This document shows, one piece after another, positions 26,524-36,621 of a stretch of DNA of 64,000 bases. The notes beneath the pieces are model-generated. The model searched no databases and had not been told where the DNA came from. It was given only the letters and a program-made list of their open reading frames with translations. Numbering within the stretch: position 1 is the stretch's first letter; each line of letters opens with the position of its first letter. The stretch is taken from the NCBI RefSeq assembly GCF_900129005.1, contig NZ_FQUN01000008.1, forward strand, positions 124,001 to 188,000, written 5' to 3'. A program made the translations under genes and the position numbers. The DNA comes from Leeuwenhoekiella marinoflava DSM 3653 (GTDB taxonomy: Bacteria; Bacteroidota; Bacteroidia; Flavobacteriales; Flavobacteriaceae).

Positions 26524-27693
26524 TTGGCAAATCAAATCACACGCGCTCAATCTCCTGAGCAACTTGCTCAATTGGGGCATTTTAATGCTGAAGTCATTAT
26601 AAATTCTCCCGGAAGAGTAAATCTCATTGGGGAACACACAGATTACAACAACGGCTTTGTTATGCCGACTGCGATAGACAAAACGATACAATTTCATCTG
26701 AAGAAAAACGGAAAGGCTTCACACTGTAGTGTGAGCAGTTTAAATTACGACAGCTATTTTGAATTTGATTTAGCTGTTGAAGATCACAATGAAGCAGAAT
26801 GGACCAAATACATCGTTGGTGTTACTGAGGAACTAAAAAAATTAGGCCACAAACTGGAAGGTTTTGATTGCATGATGCTCAGCAATCTACCTATGGGAGC
26901 CGGCATCAGCTCTTCTGCAGCATTAGAATGTGGCTTGGCAAGAGGATTGAGTGAATTATTCAACCTCAACTTAACCAACTTGGAGATCGTAAAACTTTCT
27001 CAAATGGCTGAGCATAATTATGTGGGTACAAAATGCGGAATAATGGACCAGTTCGCATCAGTGATGAGTAAAGAAAACCATGTGATTAAATTAGATTGCG
27101 AAAGTCTTGAATACGACCTATTGCCTTTTGCTATTGAGCCCTATAAACTGTTATTGCTGAACACTAATGTCTCGCACAGCTTATCAACAAGCGAGTACAA
27201 TGTGCGCAGACAAGAATGTGAATCTGGCGTAGCTTTATTGCAAAAATGGTATCCGGAAGTTCAGTCTTTACGAGATGTAAATCTAAAACAGCTTGAAGCT
27301 CACAAAGCAGATTTTGACCCGGTAGTTTACAACAGATGTTCTTATGTAATCGAAGAAAATGAGCGCGTTAACCTAGCGGCAAAAGCTTTAAAAGCAGAAG
27401 ATTTGGAAACCTTTGGGAAATTGATGTATGCCTCTCACGACGGACTTCAACATAAATATGAAGTGAGTTGTAAAGAACTGGATTTCTTAACCGATTTTTC
27501 TAAAGACAACGATGCTATTCTAGGTTGCAGAATGATGGGTGGCGGCTTTGGTGGCTGCACGATTAATCTGATTCATCAGGATGCGGCAGATGCGTATATA
27601 GAAGCTGCAAAAAAAGCTTACTTTAAAGAATTTAACCGCAACCTTTCCGCTTTTACAGCAATGCCTGCTAACGGCGGTGAACGCTTACACTAA
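26524..27693 (+). CDS. galK: Galactokinase
   Basis: 389 residues, starting at a TTG (the only sensible start before the conserved N-terminus). SPGRVNLIGEHTDYNNGFVMP is the galactokinase signature at about 38-58, LPMGAGISSSAALECGLA the GHMP ATP-binding motif, and MMGGGFGGCTINLI the C-terminal motif. It phosphorylates galactose to galactose-1-phosphate. First gene of galK-galT-lacI. Confidence 0.95.
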   Translation: MANQITRAQSPEQLAQLGHFNAEVIINSPGRVNLIGEHTDYNNGFVMPTAIDKTIQFHLKKNGKASHCSVSSLNYDSYFEFDLAVEDHNEAEWTKYIVGVTEELKKLGHKLEGFDCMMLSNLPMGAGISSSAALECGLARGLSELFNLNLTNLEIVKLSQMAEHNYVGTKCGIMDQFASVMSKENHVIKLDCESLEYDLLPFAIEPYKLLLLNTNVSHSLSTSEYNVRRQECESGVALLQKWYPEVQSLRDVNLKQLEAHKADFDPVVYNRCSYVIEENERVNLAAKALKAEDLETFGKLMYASHDGLQHKYEVSCKELDFLTDFSKDNDAILGCRMMGGGFGGCTINLIHQDAADAYIEAAKKAYFKEFNRNLSAFTAMPANGGERLH

Positions 27694-27708
27694 TAAAAAC
27701 AAAAGTCC

Positions 27709-28746
27709 ATGGTAGATTTTAATGATAATTCACACAGACGTTATAATATATTAACCGGAGAATGGGTTTTAGTTTCTCCTCACAGAACCAAACGCCCGTG
27801 GCAGGGAAAGGAAGAAGATGTGGTTGTCGAAGAGCGCCCATCTTATGACCCTAGCTGTTATTTATGCCCCGGGAATGAACGTGCTGGCGGACACACAAAC
27901 GAAAACTACAAAGAGCCTTGGTCTTTTGTAAATGATTTTGCAGCTCTTAAAAACGATGTGCCGCAGGCAAAATTTAAATCCGGACTTTTAAAAGCGGAAT
28001 CTGAAAGCGGAATCTGTAAAGTCGTTTGTTTTTCTCCAGATCACTCCCTTACGCTTCCTATTATGGAGGTTTCTAATATTGAAAAGGTAATTGCTTTATG
28101 GCAACACGAGTTTAGAGAGCTGGGTAAGAAAACCGATATCAATCACGTTCAAATCTTTGAAAACAAAGGAGCGATAATGGGGTGTAGCAATCCGCACCCA
28201 CATGGTCAAATCTGGGCACAACGCACCATTCCGCAGGAAGTTTCAAAAAAGAACAAACAACTCCGTGAGTACTGGAACAATAATAAATCCAGCTTACTGG
28301 GTGATTACATAAAAGAAGAATTAGAATTAAAGGAACGTCTTATTGTAGAAACTGAGTTTTTTGTAGCCTTGGTTCCGTATTGGGCAGTATGGCCTTACGA
28401 AGTGATGATCGCTCCTAAAAAGCAACATCGCAATATTCTAACGCTTTCGGAAGAAGAACGTCTGGATTATGCTAAAATCATTAAAGCGGTAACCATAAAA
28501 TACGACAACCTGTTTAAAACATCTTTTCCGTATAGTTCAGGAATTCACCAAGCTCCTACAGATGGTCAGGATTGGGATTCTTGGCATTTTCACATGTCAT
28601 TTTACCCGCCATTACTGCGCTCAGCGACTGTAAAGAAGTTTATGGTAGGCTATGAAATGTTTGCAACTCCACAAAGAGATATAACTGCTGAGATGGCTGC
28701 AAAAACTTTACGTAATTTAGCAGACACACATTATACGAAAAAATAA
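27709..28746 (+). CDS. galT: UDP-glucose-hexose-1-phosphate uridylyltransferase
   Basis: 345 residues. CYLCPGNERAGG (zinc-binding Cys pair) and the active-site GCSNPHPHGQIWA with the HxH nucleophile are visible, as is the C-terminal HFHMSFYPPLLRS. It transfers UMP from UDP-glucose to galactose-1-phosphate. It follows galK by 15 bp and is followed within 2 bp by the regulator gene. Confidence 0.96.
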   Translation: MVDFNDNSHRRYNILTGEWVLVSPHRTKRPWQGKEEDVVVEERPSYDPSCYLCPGNERAGGHTNENYKEPWSFVNDFAALKNDVPQAKFKSGLLKAESESGICKVVCFSPDHSLTLPIMEVSNIEKVIALWQHEFRELGKKTDINHVQIFENKGAIMGCSNPHPHGQIWAQRTIPQEVSKKNKQLREYWNNNKSSLLGDYIKEELELKERLIVETEFFVALVPYWAVWPYEVMIAPKKQHRNILTLSEEERLDYAKIIKAVTIKYDNLFKTSFPYSSGIHQAPTDGQDWDSWHFHMSFYPPLLRSATVKKFMVGYEMFATPQRDITAEMAAKTLRNLADTHYTKK

Positions 28747-28747
28747 A

Positions 28748-29761
28748 ATGTCTACTAAAACCACTCTTAAGGGAATTGCCGAACATTTAAACCTCTCTAT
28801 TTCAACTGTTTCTAAAGCACTTGCAGACAGTCCTGAGATTAGTGAAGCAACTAAGCTAGTTGTAAAAACAGCAGCCAGGCAACTCAAGTACCGGCCTAAT
28901 GCAATGGCACGTGGACTAAAGAGTAGTCGCACCAATACGCTGGGCGTTGTGATCCCTAATATCATGCACAACTTTTTTGCTAAGGTTATTGTAGGGATGG
29001 AAGAAGAAGCTACAAATAACGGTTATAGTTTGGTGACTTGTATTTCTAATGAGTCTTTAGAGAAGGAAAAGCAAAGCCTTAATATGCTGAGTGATGTTTC
29101 AGTTGATGCGATTATTATAAGCCTCACTTCAGAAACACAAGAAACCAATGAGATAGAGCATCTTAATGATATACTGCACTATAACATCCCGTTAGTAATG
29201 TTTGATCGTGCTAATAGCGATGTGGCTTGTGATAGTGTTGTCATAAATGATTACAAAGGAGCTTATGATGCCGCTGCTTATTTATTGAAAACAGGTTGTA
29301 AAAATATTGCGTTTCTGTCTACACTTAATAACACTTCTGTAGGCAACAAACGTTTATCTGGTTATCAAGCTGCGTTGAGTGATCACGACAACTCGCTAGT
29401 TCCAAAAGTATTATTTACTAAACTGACGAGTCTTGAAAATGACCTGGGTGCTTTTATTGAAAATAATGAGATTGACGGACTCATAACTACAGACGAATCT
29501 AGCGCAATTTATTCGATGAATACACTCCGAATAAAAGGAAAACAAGTGCCGCAAGATGTAAGTGTTATTGGTTTTACAGACGGAAATTTGGCGCGAAACT
29601 ACTTCCCTTCAGTAACTACAGTTAAACAGCAAGCTGAAATTATGGGCAAAAAAGCGATCCAAATCGCACTGAAAAACATCAACAATAAAGAACAACATGA
29701 GCCTGTTCAAGAAGTTATAGAAACAGAGCTTGTTATTAGAAATAGCACCAAAGCAATTTAG
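28748..29761 (+). CDS. LacI family transcriptional regulator
   Basis: 337 residues. The helix-turn-helix TLKGIAEHLNLSISTVSKAL is at about 5-24 with hinge NAMARGLKSSRTNTLGVVIP, and the periplasmic-binding-like effector domain fills the rest. Co-transcribed with galKT, it likely senses galactose or a derivative and binds the palindromes upstream of galK. It could also control the divergent symporter. Confidence 0.92.
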   Translation: MSTKTTLKGIAEHLNLSISTVSKALADSPEISEATKLVVKTAARQLKYRPNAMARGLKSSRTNTLGVVIPNIMHNFFAKVIVGMEEEATNNGYSLVTCISNESLEKEKQSLNMLSDVSVDAIIISLTSETQETNEIEHLNDILHYNIPLVMFDRANSDVACDSVVINDYKGAYDAAAYLLKTGCKNIAFLSTLNNTSVGNKRLSGYQAALSDHDNSLVPKVLFTKLTSLENDLGAFIENNEIDGLITTDESSAIYSMNTLRIKGKQVPQDVSVIGFTDGNLARNYFPSVTTVKQQAEIMGKKAIQIALKNINNKEQHEPVQEVIETELVIRNSTKAI

Positions 29762-29787
29762 ATGCTGTAAACTGCTACTCTAAAATA

Positions 29788-29823
29788 AAGAAGCCGATTC
29801 TAATCGATTAGAATCGGCTTCTT
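29788..29823. terminator. Bidirectional terminator, 36-nt perfect palindrome
   Basis: AAGAAGCCGATTCTAAT pairs with ATTAGAATCGGCTTCTT around a central CG. It is placed between the convergent lacI-type gene and galE. Confidence 0.88.
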
Positions 29824-29848
29824 ATTTAGTATTATTCAGGGAAACAGA

Positions 29849-30871
29849 CTATTCTATTCCGCGAACTTTCTTCTCCCAATCCCAAGCAGATTTTAATGCA
29901 TCAGCCAGACTTAGTTGAGATTTCCAGCCTAATTCGTTATTTGCTTTATCAGTATCTGCATACGCTGCAACGACATCACCTTCACGACGATCGACAATTT
30001 TATAATTCAGTTTTTGACCTGAAACCGCTTCAAAAGTTTCAATAACCTCCAGAACCGAACTCCCGGTACCGGTACCCAGATTAAACACTTCGTAATTGGT
30101 TTTGTTTTTATTTTCAACCAAACGGGTAAGCGCCATAACATGAGCTTTAGCCAAATCTACTACGTGAATATAATCGCGTACACAGGTCCCGTCAGCCGTT
30201 GCATAATCATTTCCAAAAACAGATAGCTGATCTCTTAAACCGGCAGCAGTTTGTGTAAGGAATGGCACTAAGTTCTGAGGAACTCCAAGTGGCAACTCCC
30301 CTATTTCAACACTAGGATGCGCTCCTATCGGATTAAAATAACGTAAGGCAATCGCTTTGAATTTATCGTAAACTTTAGCCGTGTCTCTAATGATTTCCTC
30401 CCCTATTTGCTTGGTGTTTCCATACGGTGATTCTGCGGGTTTCACCGGTGCACTTTCTGTGATAGGAAGTTCATCTGCCTGCCCGTAAACCGTACACGAC
30501 GAACTGAATATAAAGTTAGCAGCGTCTTTTGCTGTTAGTTCTTGTAATAAGTAAACTAAAGAGCTTAAGTTATTCTCGTAATACAATAAAGGCTTATACA
30601 CGCTTTCTCCTACTGCTTTAGAAGCCGCAAAATGAATTGCTCCGGTCACATCTGCATACTTTTTAAAAAAAGCTGAAACAGCATTTTTATCACGAAGATC
30701 TAATTTTTCAAAATCCGGCTTTGTTCCGGTTATAGCTTCTATACCGTCTAAAACCGCTTCTGAAGCATTAGATAAGTCATCAATGATAACTACATCATAC
30801 CCTGCATTTTGCAATTCTACAACCGTGTGGGATCCTATAAAGCCTAAGCCTCCTGTTACTAGTATTCTCAA
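29849..30871 (-). CDS. galE: UDP-glucose 4-epimerase
   Basis: 340 residues. The NAD motif TGGLGFIGSHTVVEL is at about 6-20, with SSSCTVYG and the YGNTKQ (YxxxK) active site; NLGTGTGSSVLEVI follows. It interconverts UDP-galactose and UDP-glucose. Its start overlaps the stop of the HAD gene by 4 bases, making it the last gene of the operon galM-glpKD-HAD-galE. Confidence 0.95.
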   Translation of the reverse strand: MRILVTGGLGFIGSHTVVELQNAGYDVVIIDDLSNASEAVLDGIEAITGTKPDFEKLDLRDKNAVSAFFKKYADVTGAIHFAASKAVGESVYKPLLYYENNLSSLVYLLQELTAKDAANFIFSSSCTVYGQADELPITESAPVKPAESPYGNTKQIGEEIIRDTAKVYDKFKAIALRYFNPIGAHPSVEIGELPLGVPQNLVPFLTQTAAGLRDQLSVFGNDYATADGTCVRDYIHVVDLAKAHVMALTRLVENKNKTNYEVFNLGTGTGSSVLEVIETFEAVSGQKLNYKIVDRREGDVVAAYADTDKANNELGWKSQLSLADALKSAWDWEKKVRGIE

Positions 30872-31674
30872 AATTCTGATTTATTATTTTCAACGGAAAG
30901 CTTTTCTAAAGCCTCGTCGATGTTAAAATCTTTTAATGAATCTATAATCATATCGGGACCAAAAGCATAATTATTTATGTGCTTGGCTTTTGAAACTCCA
31001 GACAATGTGAGTATGGTTTTATACCCCATCTGTATAGATCCTAAAATATCGGTATCCATTGTATCGCCTATAACAATAGTCTGATCTGTGGTGAGTCCTA
31101 ATTTTTTTCGGGCAGCACGCATCATTACGGGGCTAGGCTTTCCTACTGAAAATGCCTTACGACCAGATGCTTCTTCAATCATTTTAACGATAGCTTTAAT
31201 CCCAAGGTTAGACCAACCTATTTTCATTGGAGAAGGATCTAAATTGGTTGCGATAAGTTTGGCTCCGCCTAAGATCATATCTACAGCATTGTTGGCCATT
31301 TCAAGTGTAAAGTTTCTACCTTCTCCCACAACTACATAATCCGGATCTTGCGTCACAAGACTATACCCATTCTCATGTAAGCTGGTAAGAAGTCCGCCCT
31401 CACCTAAAACATAGGCTGTTCCGTTAGGCTTTGTAAAACCTAAGAACCATGCGGTAGCCATCGCACTGGTGTAAACATTTTCTTCTTTAATGTTTATACC
31501 CATCGGCTTGAGTTTGTTTACAACATCAATTGGGCTACGCTGACTGTTATTGGTCATAAACAAAAACGGTATCCCCCGTTCTTGCAATGTTTTTATAAAT
31601 GTATCTGCTCCTGGTATAAGGTCATTACCGCTGTAAATAACCCCATCCATATCTATTAAAAATCCTTTGTCCAT
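30868..31674 (-). CDS. HAD-IIA family hydrolase (NagD-like)
   Basis: 268 residues. DxD motif FLIDMDGVIYSG at 5-16, TNNSQRSP (motif II) at about 41-48, the catalytic Lys near GKPSPVMMRAA, and GDTMDTDILGSIQMG (motif IV). NagD-type phosphatases act on small sugar or nucleotide phosphates. In this operon it may be a sugar-phosphate or glycerol-phosphate phosphatase; this is inference. Confidence 0.88.
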   Translation of the reverse strand: MDKGFLIDMDGVIYSGNDLIPGADTFIKTLQERGIPFLFMTNNSQRSPIDVVNKLKPMGINIKEENVYTSAMATAWFLGFTKPNGTAYVLGEGGLLTSLHENGYSLVTQDPDYVVVGEGRNFTLEMANNAVDMILGGAKLIATNLDPSPMKIGWSNLGIKAIVKMIEEASGRKAFSVGKPSPVMMRAARKKLGLTTDQTIVIGDTMDTDILGSIQMGYKTILTLSGVSKAKHINNYAFGPDMIIDSLKDFNIDEALEKLSVENNKSEF

Positions 31675-31741
31675 CGGGTAGTTTTCTTTAAGCGTAAAAT
31701 TAACATTTAAATTTAAGGATATAGTTCTTTTTGAACAAAAA

Positions 31742-34700
31742 TTAAGCTTCTATCTCGTTGTCGTAAAAGTGAGTAGCATCATAAAGCAACTCATCTAATT
31801 TTGCATTTTCAAAGCTTACCCGCTCTTCATCCCAATCGAGATAATTGATAAAATCTTCAACAACCAATTCTCTAAACTGATTGATGGTTTCAATATCAAA
31901 ATAAAGCCTTCCGGTTCGCCGTACAAAGAAATCAGCTAAACTATTAGTCATCTCATAATGCACACTATACCACAGCTCTGCCCGCAATAAACGATCATTT
32001 ACATCCGTATTTCTAAAATAATTGATTTTATTCTTAATGAGCTCTGTTTGCTTGCCATAAGTCGAAGTCAAATACCAGGCTTTGTAATCGGCATTCTCAA
32101 TATTCAGGAACTCTAAAACCTCTTGAAGTTGCGCTTGATACTGTTCTACTTCAGTTGAATTACGCAGTGCGTGAGATGTTAACGCTATATGCTGTGTACG
32201 CGACTCGTCATACGTTTTATCATACTTTTCTTTAAGACGTTTGCTAACGGTTTCATTAACCCGCTGCGCCATTTTTCGATATCCGGTTAACTTTCCGCCG
32301 GCGATTGAAATCAGACCGCTTTTACTTATGAAGGTTTCATCTTTTCGCGATAGCTCAGAAGGGTCTTTTTCTTCTTCGTGAATGAGTGGCCGTAAACCTG
32401 CCCAACTAGACGCTATATCTCCTTCGGTTAAATTGATATCTGGAAACGTACCATTTACCGCATCAAGCAAATACTTGATATCAGCTTTAGTAGTCACAAC
32501 CCGATCTAAACTACCGGAATAATCAGTATCTGTCGTACCTACATAGGTCACTCTACCACGCGGAATCGCAAAAATCATACGTCCGTCTGGCACATCAAAA
32601 TACAAGGACTGATGTACGGGTAATTTTTCCTTCGGAAAAACCAAATGCACACCTTTTGTGAGGTGCAGATGCTTATTATTCATCGACTCATCCTTAGCCC
32701 GAAGCTTATCTACCCAAGGCCCTGCAGCCGAGACAAAAGTTCGTCCTTCGATCTCAAAAGATTGACCGGTGTTGTGATCTACACAGTTCACGCTTGTAAT
32801 CTTGCCTTTATAGTTGTAAACAAAATCACTCATCTCGCAGTAATTGAGACAAACCGCGCCAAAACCGGCTGCTTTCTTCATCAATTCTATAGTGAGGCGG
32901 GCATCATCTGTGCGATACTCAGCATAATACCCCCCACCCAAAACTTTAGATTCATCCAGAATAGGTTCGCGCTCCAGCGTTTCTTCCTTAGTAAGCATTT
33001 GACGCTTATCATTACCTGCTACGCTAGCCAAAAGATCGTAGACTTTCAAACCTATTGAAGTCAAGGTTTTACCATATTGCCCACCTTCTATCAAGGGAAG
33101 TAACATCTTTTCTGGCACTACCAAATGCGGAGCCAGTTTATGAACAATCGCCCGCTCTGTACCCGATTCTTTTACCAAACCGATTTCCATTTGCTTGAGG
33201 TAGCGCAAGCCACCGTGGACCAACTTGGTGCTTTTATTACTCGTACCCGAAGCAAAGTCATTTTTCTCTATGAGGCACACACTCATTCCGCGTGTTGCAG
33301 CATCAAGAGCAATCCCCGCTCCTGTAACACCACCACCTATGATGACTAAGTCAAAAATTTTCTTCTTAGCTTTTTTGATGTAGCGTTTGCGATCTATAAC
33401 ACTGAATCGCAAAGGCGCTTTCTCTTTTTCTAAACTTTCAGCATAGCCAGAACGGGTGCGCATTACTGCCAGATCCCATCCTTCTTGCTTATGATTACGC
33501 GCTCTGGCCCCCATTTTAGTTTCAAAAATTTGCGCTACTTTACGCAAAGAAGCGATATCCTTCTGGGTCCAGATCGCTGCTTTTATACCCGCCAGCAGCG
33601 CGGCGCCCATTGCAGTAACTTCTAACATTTCCGGGCGATCTACTTTAGCATCAAGCATATCTGCCTGAAACTGCATCAGATAATCATTGGCACAAGCGCC
33701 ACCGTCAACTTTTAATGTTTTGATTTGCTTACCGCTATCTTGCTCCATCGCTTTGATCAGATCACTCACCTGATATGCCAAAGCTTCAACAGTAGCTTTT
33801 ACAAGTTCTTTTCTTCCGGTACTAAAGGTTAAACCTTGAATACTTCCTTTTGCGTTTCCGTCCCAATAAGGAGCACCTAAGCCGTTAAAAGCCGGTACAA
33901 AAAACAAGTCCTTAAGCGGCGGAATACTTTGACAAATTGCGTTGGTTTCTTCGGCATTATCAATAATCCCTACTTGGTCGCGCAACCATTGTATAGAAGC
34001 TCCGCCAACAAAAACACTTCCTTCTAAAGCATATTTAGGTTTCTTGTTTTCAAGCGTGCAACAAAGTGTCGTTAGGAGTCCGTTTTTTGAAAAGGAAGGT
34101 TTTTTCCCGATATTAAGCAGCATAAAACACCCTGTACCGTAGGTGTTTTTTGCCATCCCGGATTTATAACCGCCCTGACCAAAAAGTGCTGCCTGCTGAT
34201 CTCCTGCAACCCCATAAATAGGAAAAGAAGTATTCTGATACGTAATGCTTCCAAAATCGGATGAAGAAGCTTGTACTTTAGGCAACATACTTTTGGGAAT
34301 ATCCAACTCCTGAAGCAAGTCATCATCCCAGTCCATCTCTTTAATATTATAAAGCATGGTTCTACTTGCATTGGTGTGATCTGTGCGGTGTTTTCCGGTG
34401 AATTTGTAAATCAACCAACTGTCTACTGTACCAAACAACAGCTCTCCGGCTTCTGCTTTTTTACGAGCACCTTCAACATGATCCAGAATCCATTTAATCT
34501 TTGTTGCAGAAAAATAACTATCAATTACGAGTCCGGTATTTTGGGCTATATAACGAGCCAGACCACGCTCGCGCAATCCCTCACAAATAGCTTCGGTACG
34601 CTTATCTAGCCAGCAAATCGCATGGTAAACCGGCTCTCCTGTATTTTTATCCCAAACGATTGTCGTTTCCCGCTGATTGGTAATTCCTATAGCTTTTATC

Positions 34701-34918
34701 GCTTCAAGAGGCACATTTGCCTTTTTAATCACATCTTCAAAGGTCTCTTGCTGATCGTTAAATAGCTGCACAGGATCATGCTCCACCCATCCCGATTGGG
34801 GATAGTGCTGCGTCAATTCTTTTTGTGATACCGCAACAATCTTCCCTTTCTCATCAAATAAAATGGAGCGGGTGCTGGTTGTTCCCTGATCAAAAGCTAT
34901 GATATATGAAGTGTTCAT
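31742..34918 (-). CDS. Fused glycerol kinase - glycerol-3-phosphate dehydrogenase
   Basis: A single 1058-residue frame. Residues 1 to about 500 are glycerol kinase: FDQGTTSTRSILFDEKG, EGSVFVGGASIQWLRDQVG, DGGACANDYLMQFQADML. After a basic linker (about 500-540), residues about 541-1058 are FAD-dependent GlpD: LVIIGGGVTGAGIALDAA, SNKSTKLVHGGLRYLKQ, TYVGTTDTDYSG, and a DAO C-terminal domain. Both halves keep their cofactor motifs and look full length. The protein would turn glycerol into dihydroxyacetone phosphate through one polypeptide, delivering electrons to quinone at the membrane. Its ATG directly follows the galM stop. I am not aware of this fusion being common. Confidence 0.92.
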   Translation of the reverse strand: MNTSYIIAFDQGTTSTRSILFDEKGKIVAVSQKELTQHYPQSGWVEHDPVQLFNDQQETFEDVIKKANVPLEAIKAIGITNQRETTIVWDKNTGEPVYHAICWLDKRTEAICEGLRERGLARYIAQNTGLVIDSYFSATKIKWILDHVEGARKKAEAGELLFGTVDSWLIYKFTGKHRTDHTNASRTMLYNIKEMDWDDDLLQELDIPKSMLPKVQASSSDFGSITYQNTSFPIYGVAGDQQAALFGQGGYKSGMAKNTYGTGCFMLLNIGKKPSFSKNGLLTTLCCTLENKKPKYALEGSVFVGGASIQWLRDQVGIIDNAEETNAICQSIPPLKDLFFVPAFNGLGAPYWDGNAKGSIQGLTFSTGRKELVKATVEALAYQVSDLIKAMEQDSGKQIKTLKVDGGACANDYLMQFQADMLDAKVDRPEMLEVTAMGAALLAGIKAAIWTQKDIASLRKVAQIFETKMGARARNHKQEGWDLAVMRTRSGYAESLEKEKAPLRFSVIDRKRYIKKAKKKIFDLVIIGGGVTGAGIALDAATRGMSVCLIEKNDFASGTSNKSTKLVHGGLRYLKQMEIGLVKESGTERAIVHKLAPHLVVPEKMLLPLIEGGQYGKTLTSIGLKVYDLLASVAGNDKRQMLTKEETLEREPILDESKVLGGGYYAEYRTDDARLTIELMKKAAGFGAVCLNYCEMSDFVYNYKGKITSVNCVDHNTGQSFEIEGRTFVSAAGPWVDKLRAKDESMNNKHLHLTKGVHLVFPKEKLPVHQSLYFDVPDGRMIFAIPRGRVTYVGTTDTDYSGSLDRVVTTKADIKYLLDAVNGTFPDINLTEGDIASSWAGLRPLIHEEEKDPSELSRKDETFISKSGLISIAGGKLTGYRKMAQRVNETVSKRLKEKYDKTYDESRTQHIALTSHALRNSTEVEQYQAQLQEVLEFLNIENADYKAWYLTSTYGKQTELIKNKINYFRNTDVNDRLLRAELWYSVHYEMTNSLADFFVRRTGRLYFDIETINQFRELVVEDFINYLDWDEERVSFENAKLDELLYDATHFYDNEIEA

Positions 34919-35929
34919 CTATAAAAATTTATATCGTATTTCGTGGCGGTAAACGGCATCAGGTTTTAAAACCGTTGACGGAAAATTGGGATGATTGGGA
35001 GAATCGGGGAAATATTGAGGTTCTAAACACAATGCCGGCGACGGCCCTTGTATCGCTCCGTATTTATTAGGCACAGCATCTATACCAGCTGCACTGTAAA
35101 ACTGAAGTCCGGGCTGCGTGCAATGCACTTCCATTTTAGGGGAGCCTCCGGGTGCAGCTAAAACAGCCGCCGGAACCTCAGCGCTGTATTTTTCCAAAAC
35201 GTAATTATGATCAAAACCTCCATCAAGTTCAGACAAAGGTTCTGCTAATACTTTCAATTCCTGAAGGTCAAAGGGTGTACTTTCAACCCGCAAAACTTCG
35301 CCGGTTGGTACGTTATTTTCATTTTTTGGCAATATACCTCCGCCATTTATTTGCAGTGCATGTTTGGTGATACCCTCGCCACTTTGAGGATTCAGATTAA
35401 AATATTCGTGACGGGTTAGATTCACAATAGTTTCCTGATCTGTTGTGGCTTCCAAACGCATAATAAGCTCGTTAGCCTCGGTTAGCTTTACAAACATTTT
35501 AGTTTGCAGATTTCCGGGATAGCCCTCTTCTCCATCCTTACTCCTATAACTAAAAACAACCTCGTCATCGAGTTCAGCAACATTCCAGATTTTTTTACCA
35601 AAACCTTCAAAGCCCCCATGCAAGTGGTTCGTACCTTCATTAGCGCTTAAGGATACTTTTTTTCCATCTAAAACAACTTCGGCATTCGCAATTCTGTTTG
35701 CGTTTCTTCCCACCAACTGCCCCATAAAATACGGGTCGTTCTCATAAGTGATGAGATCATTATACCCCAAAACCACATCGGTATAATCCCTTTTATCCGG
35801 TATAATCAAACGTTGCAAAATAGCCCCGTAGGTGAGAAAATGTGCTTCCATCCCGGATGCGTTTTTTAAAATTACTAAAGAGACAGAATGCCCATCTTGC
35901 GTGGTATCAAAAGGTTGAATTGTTATCAA
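34919..35929 (-). CDS. galM: Aldose 1-epimerase (galactose mutarotase)
   Basis: The frame is open from a TTG at 36007 (362 residues). The first about 26 residues are not homologous-looking, so a TTG start near 35929 (ITIQPFDTTQDGHSVSLVIL) is preferred. NEGTNHLHGGFEGFGKKIW holds the family His, RHEYFNL the second His region, and PNKYGAIQGPSPALCLEPQYFPDSPNH the C-terminal Glu motif. It anomerises galactose or glucose before kinase action. First gene of the galM-glpKD-HAD-galE operon. The exact start is uncertain. Confidence 0.88.
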   Translation of the reverse strand: MITIQPFDTTQDGHSVSLVILKNASGMEAHFLTYGAILQRLIIPDKRDYTDVVLGYNDLITYENDPYFMGQLVGRNANRIANAEVVLDGKKVSLSANEGTNHLHGGFEGFGKKIWNVAELDDEVVFSYRSKDGEEGYPGNLQTKMFVKLTEANELIMRLEATTDQETIVNLTRHEYFNLNPQSGEGITKHALQINGGGILPKNENNVPTGEVLRVESTPFDLQELKVLAEPLSELDGGFDHNYVLEKYSAEVPAAVLAAPGGSPKMEVHCTQPGLQFYSAAGIDAVPNKYGAIQGPSPALCLEPQYFPDSPNHPNFPSTVLKPDAVYRHEIRYKFL

Positions 35930-36105
35930 TGGAACGTTTTTTTTAAAGTTAAATATATAAAATACTAAAGGGATACCGGCGGAATTCGCACGCTCTTTTA
36001 TCAGCAAGATGCAAAATACCTGTTGTGTAGATTTCTTTACAAAGCAAACCGTAAAAGGCTTTTCTTCGTAAGTTTTGCTGCAACCTGTAACAACTCAACT
36101 TTTTA

Positions 36106-36591
36106 ATGAAATTCACAATATTCTTAACGCTTTTGATTCCGTTTTGTGGCTTTAGTCAGGAAAAATCTATAGACAGATTGCTCGATCTTTACAACACGCG
36201 CAGTGTCCCCTATATTTCTGTACAAGAACTCAAAATGAAGCCGGAAGCCTATGTAATTCTAGATACGCGTAAAACAGAGGAGTTTAATGTGAGTCATCTT
36301 CCCGGCGCCGTTTGGGTGGGAGAAAAACCTCATGAAACGCTTTTAAATTCTGTTTTAAATTCAAAAAAACCGGTAGTGGTCTATTGCACAGTAGGCATCC
36401 GCAGTGAAGATTATGGTGAAAAATTGAACCGAACTACCAAGAAACAAGTCTACAACCTCTACGGCGGCATCTTCGCCTGGAAGGATGCAGGCTATAAAGT
36501 GATCGATCACAAAGGCAAACCCACTGAACAAATACACACGTTTGCAAAAAATTGGGAAGATTATTTGAAAACAGGAATTGCAGTTCATTAA
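36106..36591 (+). CDS. Exported rhodanese-like domain protein
   Basis: 161 residues with a signal peptide (MKFTIFLTLLIPFCGFSQ). The rhodanese fold includes ILDTRKTEEFNVSHLPGAVWVG and the active-site loop CTVGIRS with Cys94. It probably transfers sulfane sulfur or handles thiols in the periplasm. It lies 30 bp upstream of the first arsenosugar gene and may be co-transcribed; a role in arsenic chemistry is only a suggestion. Confidence 0.88.
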   Translation: MKFTIFLTLLIPFCGFSQEKSIDRLLDLYNTRSVPYISVQELKMKPEAYVILDTRKTEEFNVSHLPGAVWVGEKPHETLLNSVLNSKKPVVVYCTVGIRSEDYGEKLNRTTKKQVYNLYGGIFAWKDAGYKVIDHKGKPTEQIHTFAKNWEDYLKTGIAVH

Positions 36592-36621
36592 ATTTGATAC
36601 GTATCAATTTAACACATACGA

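Noticed and set aside
36103-36591. Rhodanese as a certain member of the arsenosugar pathway
   Set aside because: Only proximity supports it; no pathway step needs it.
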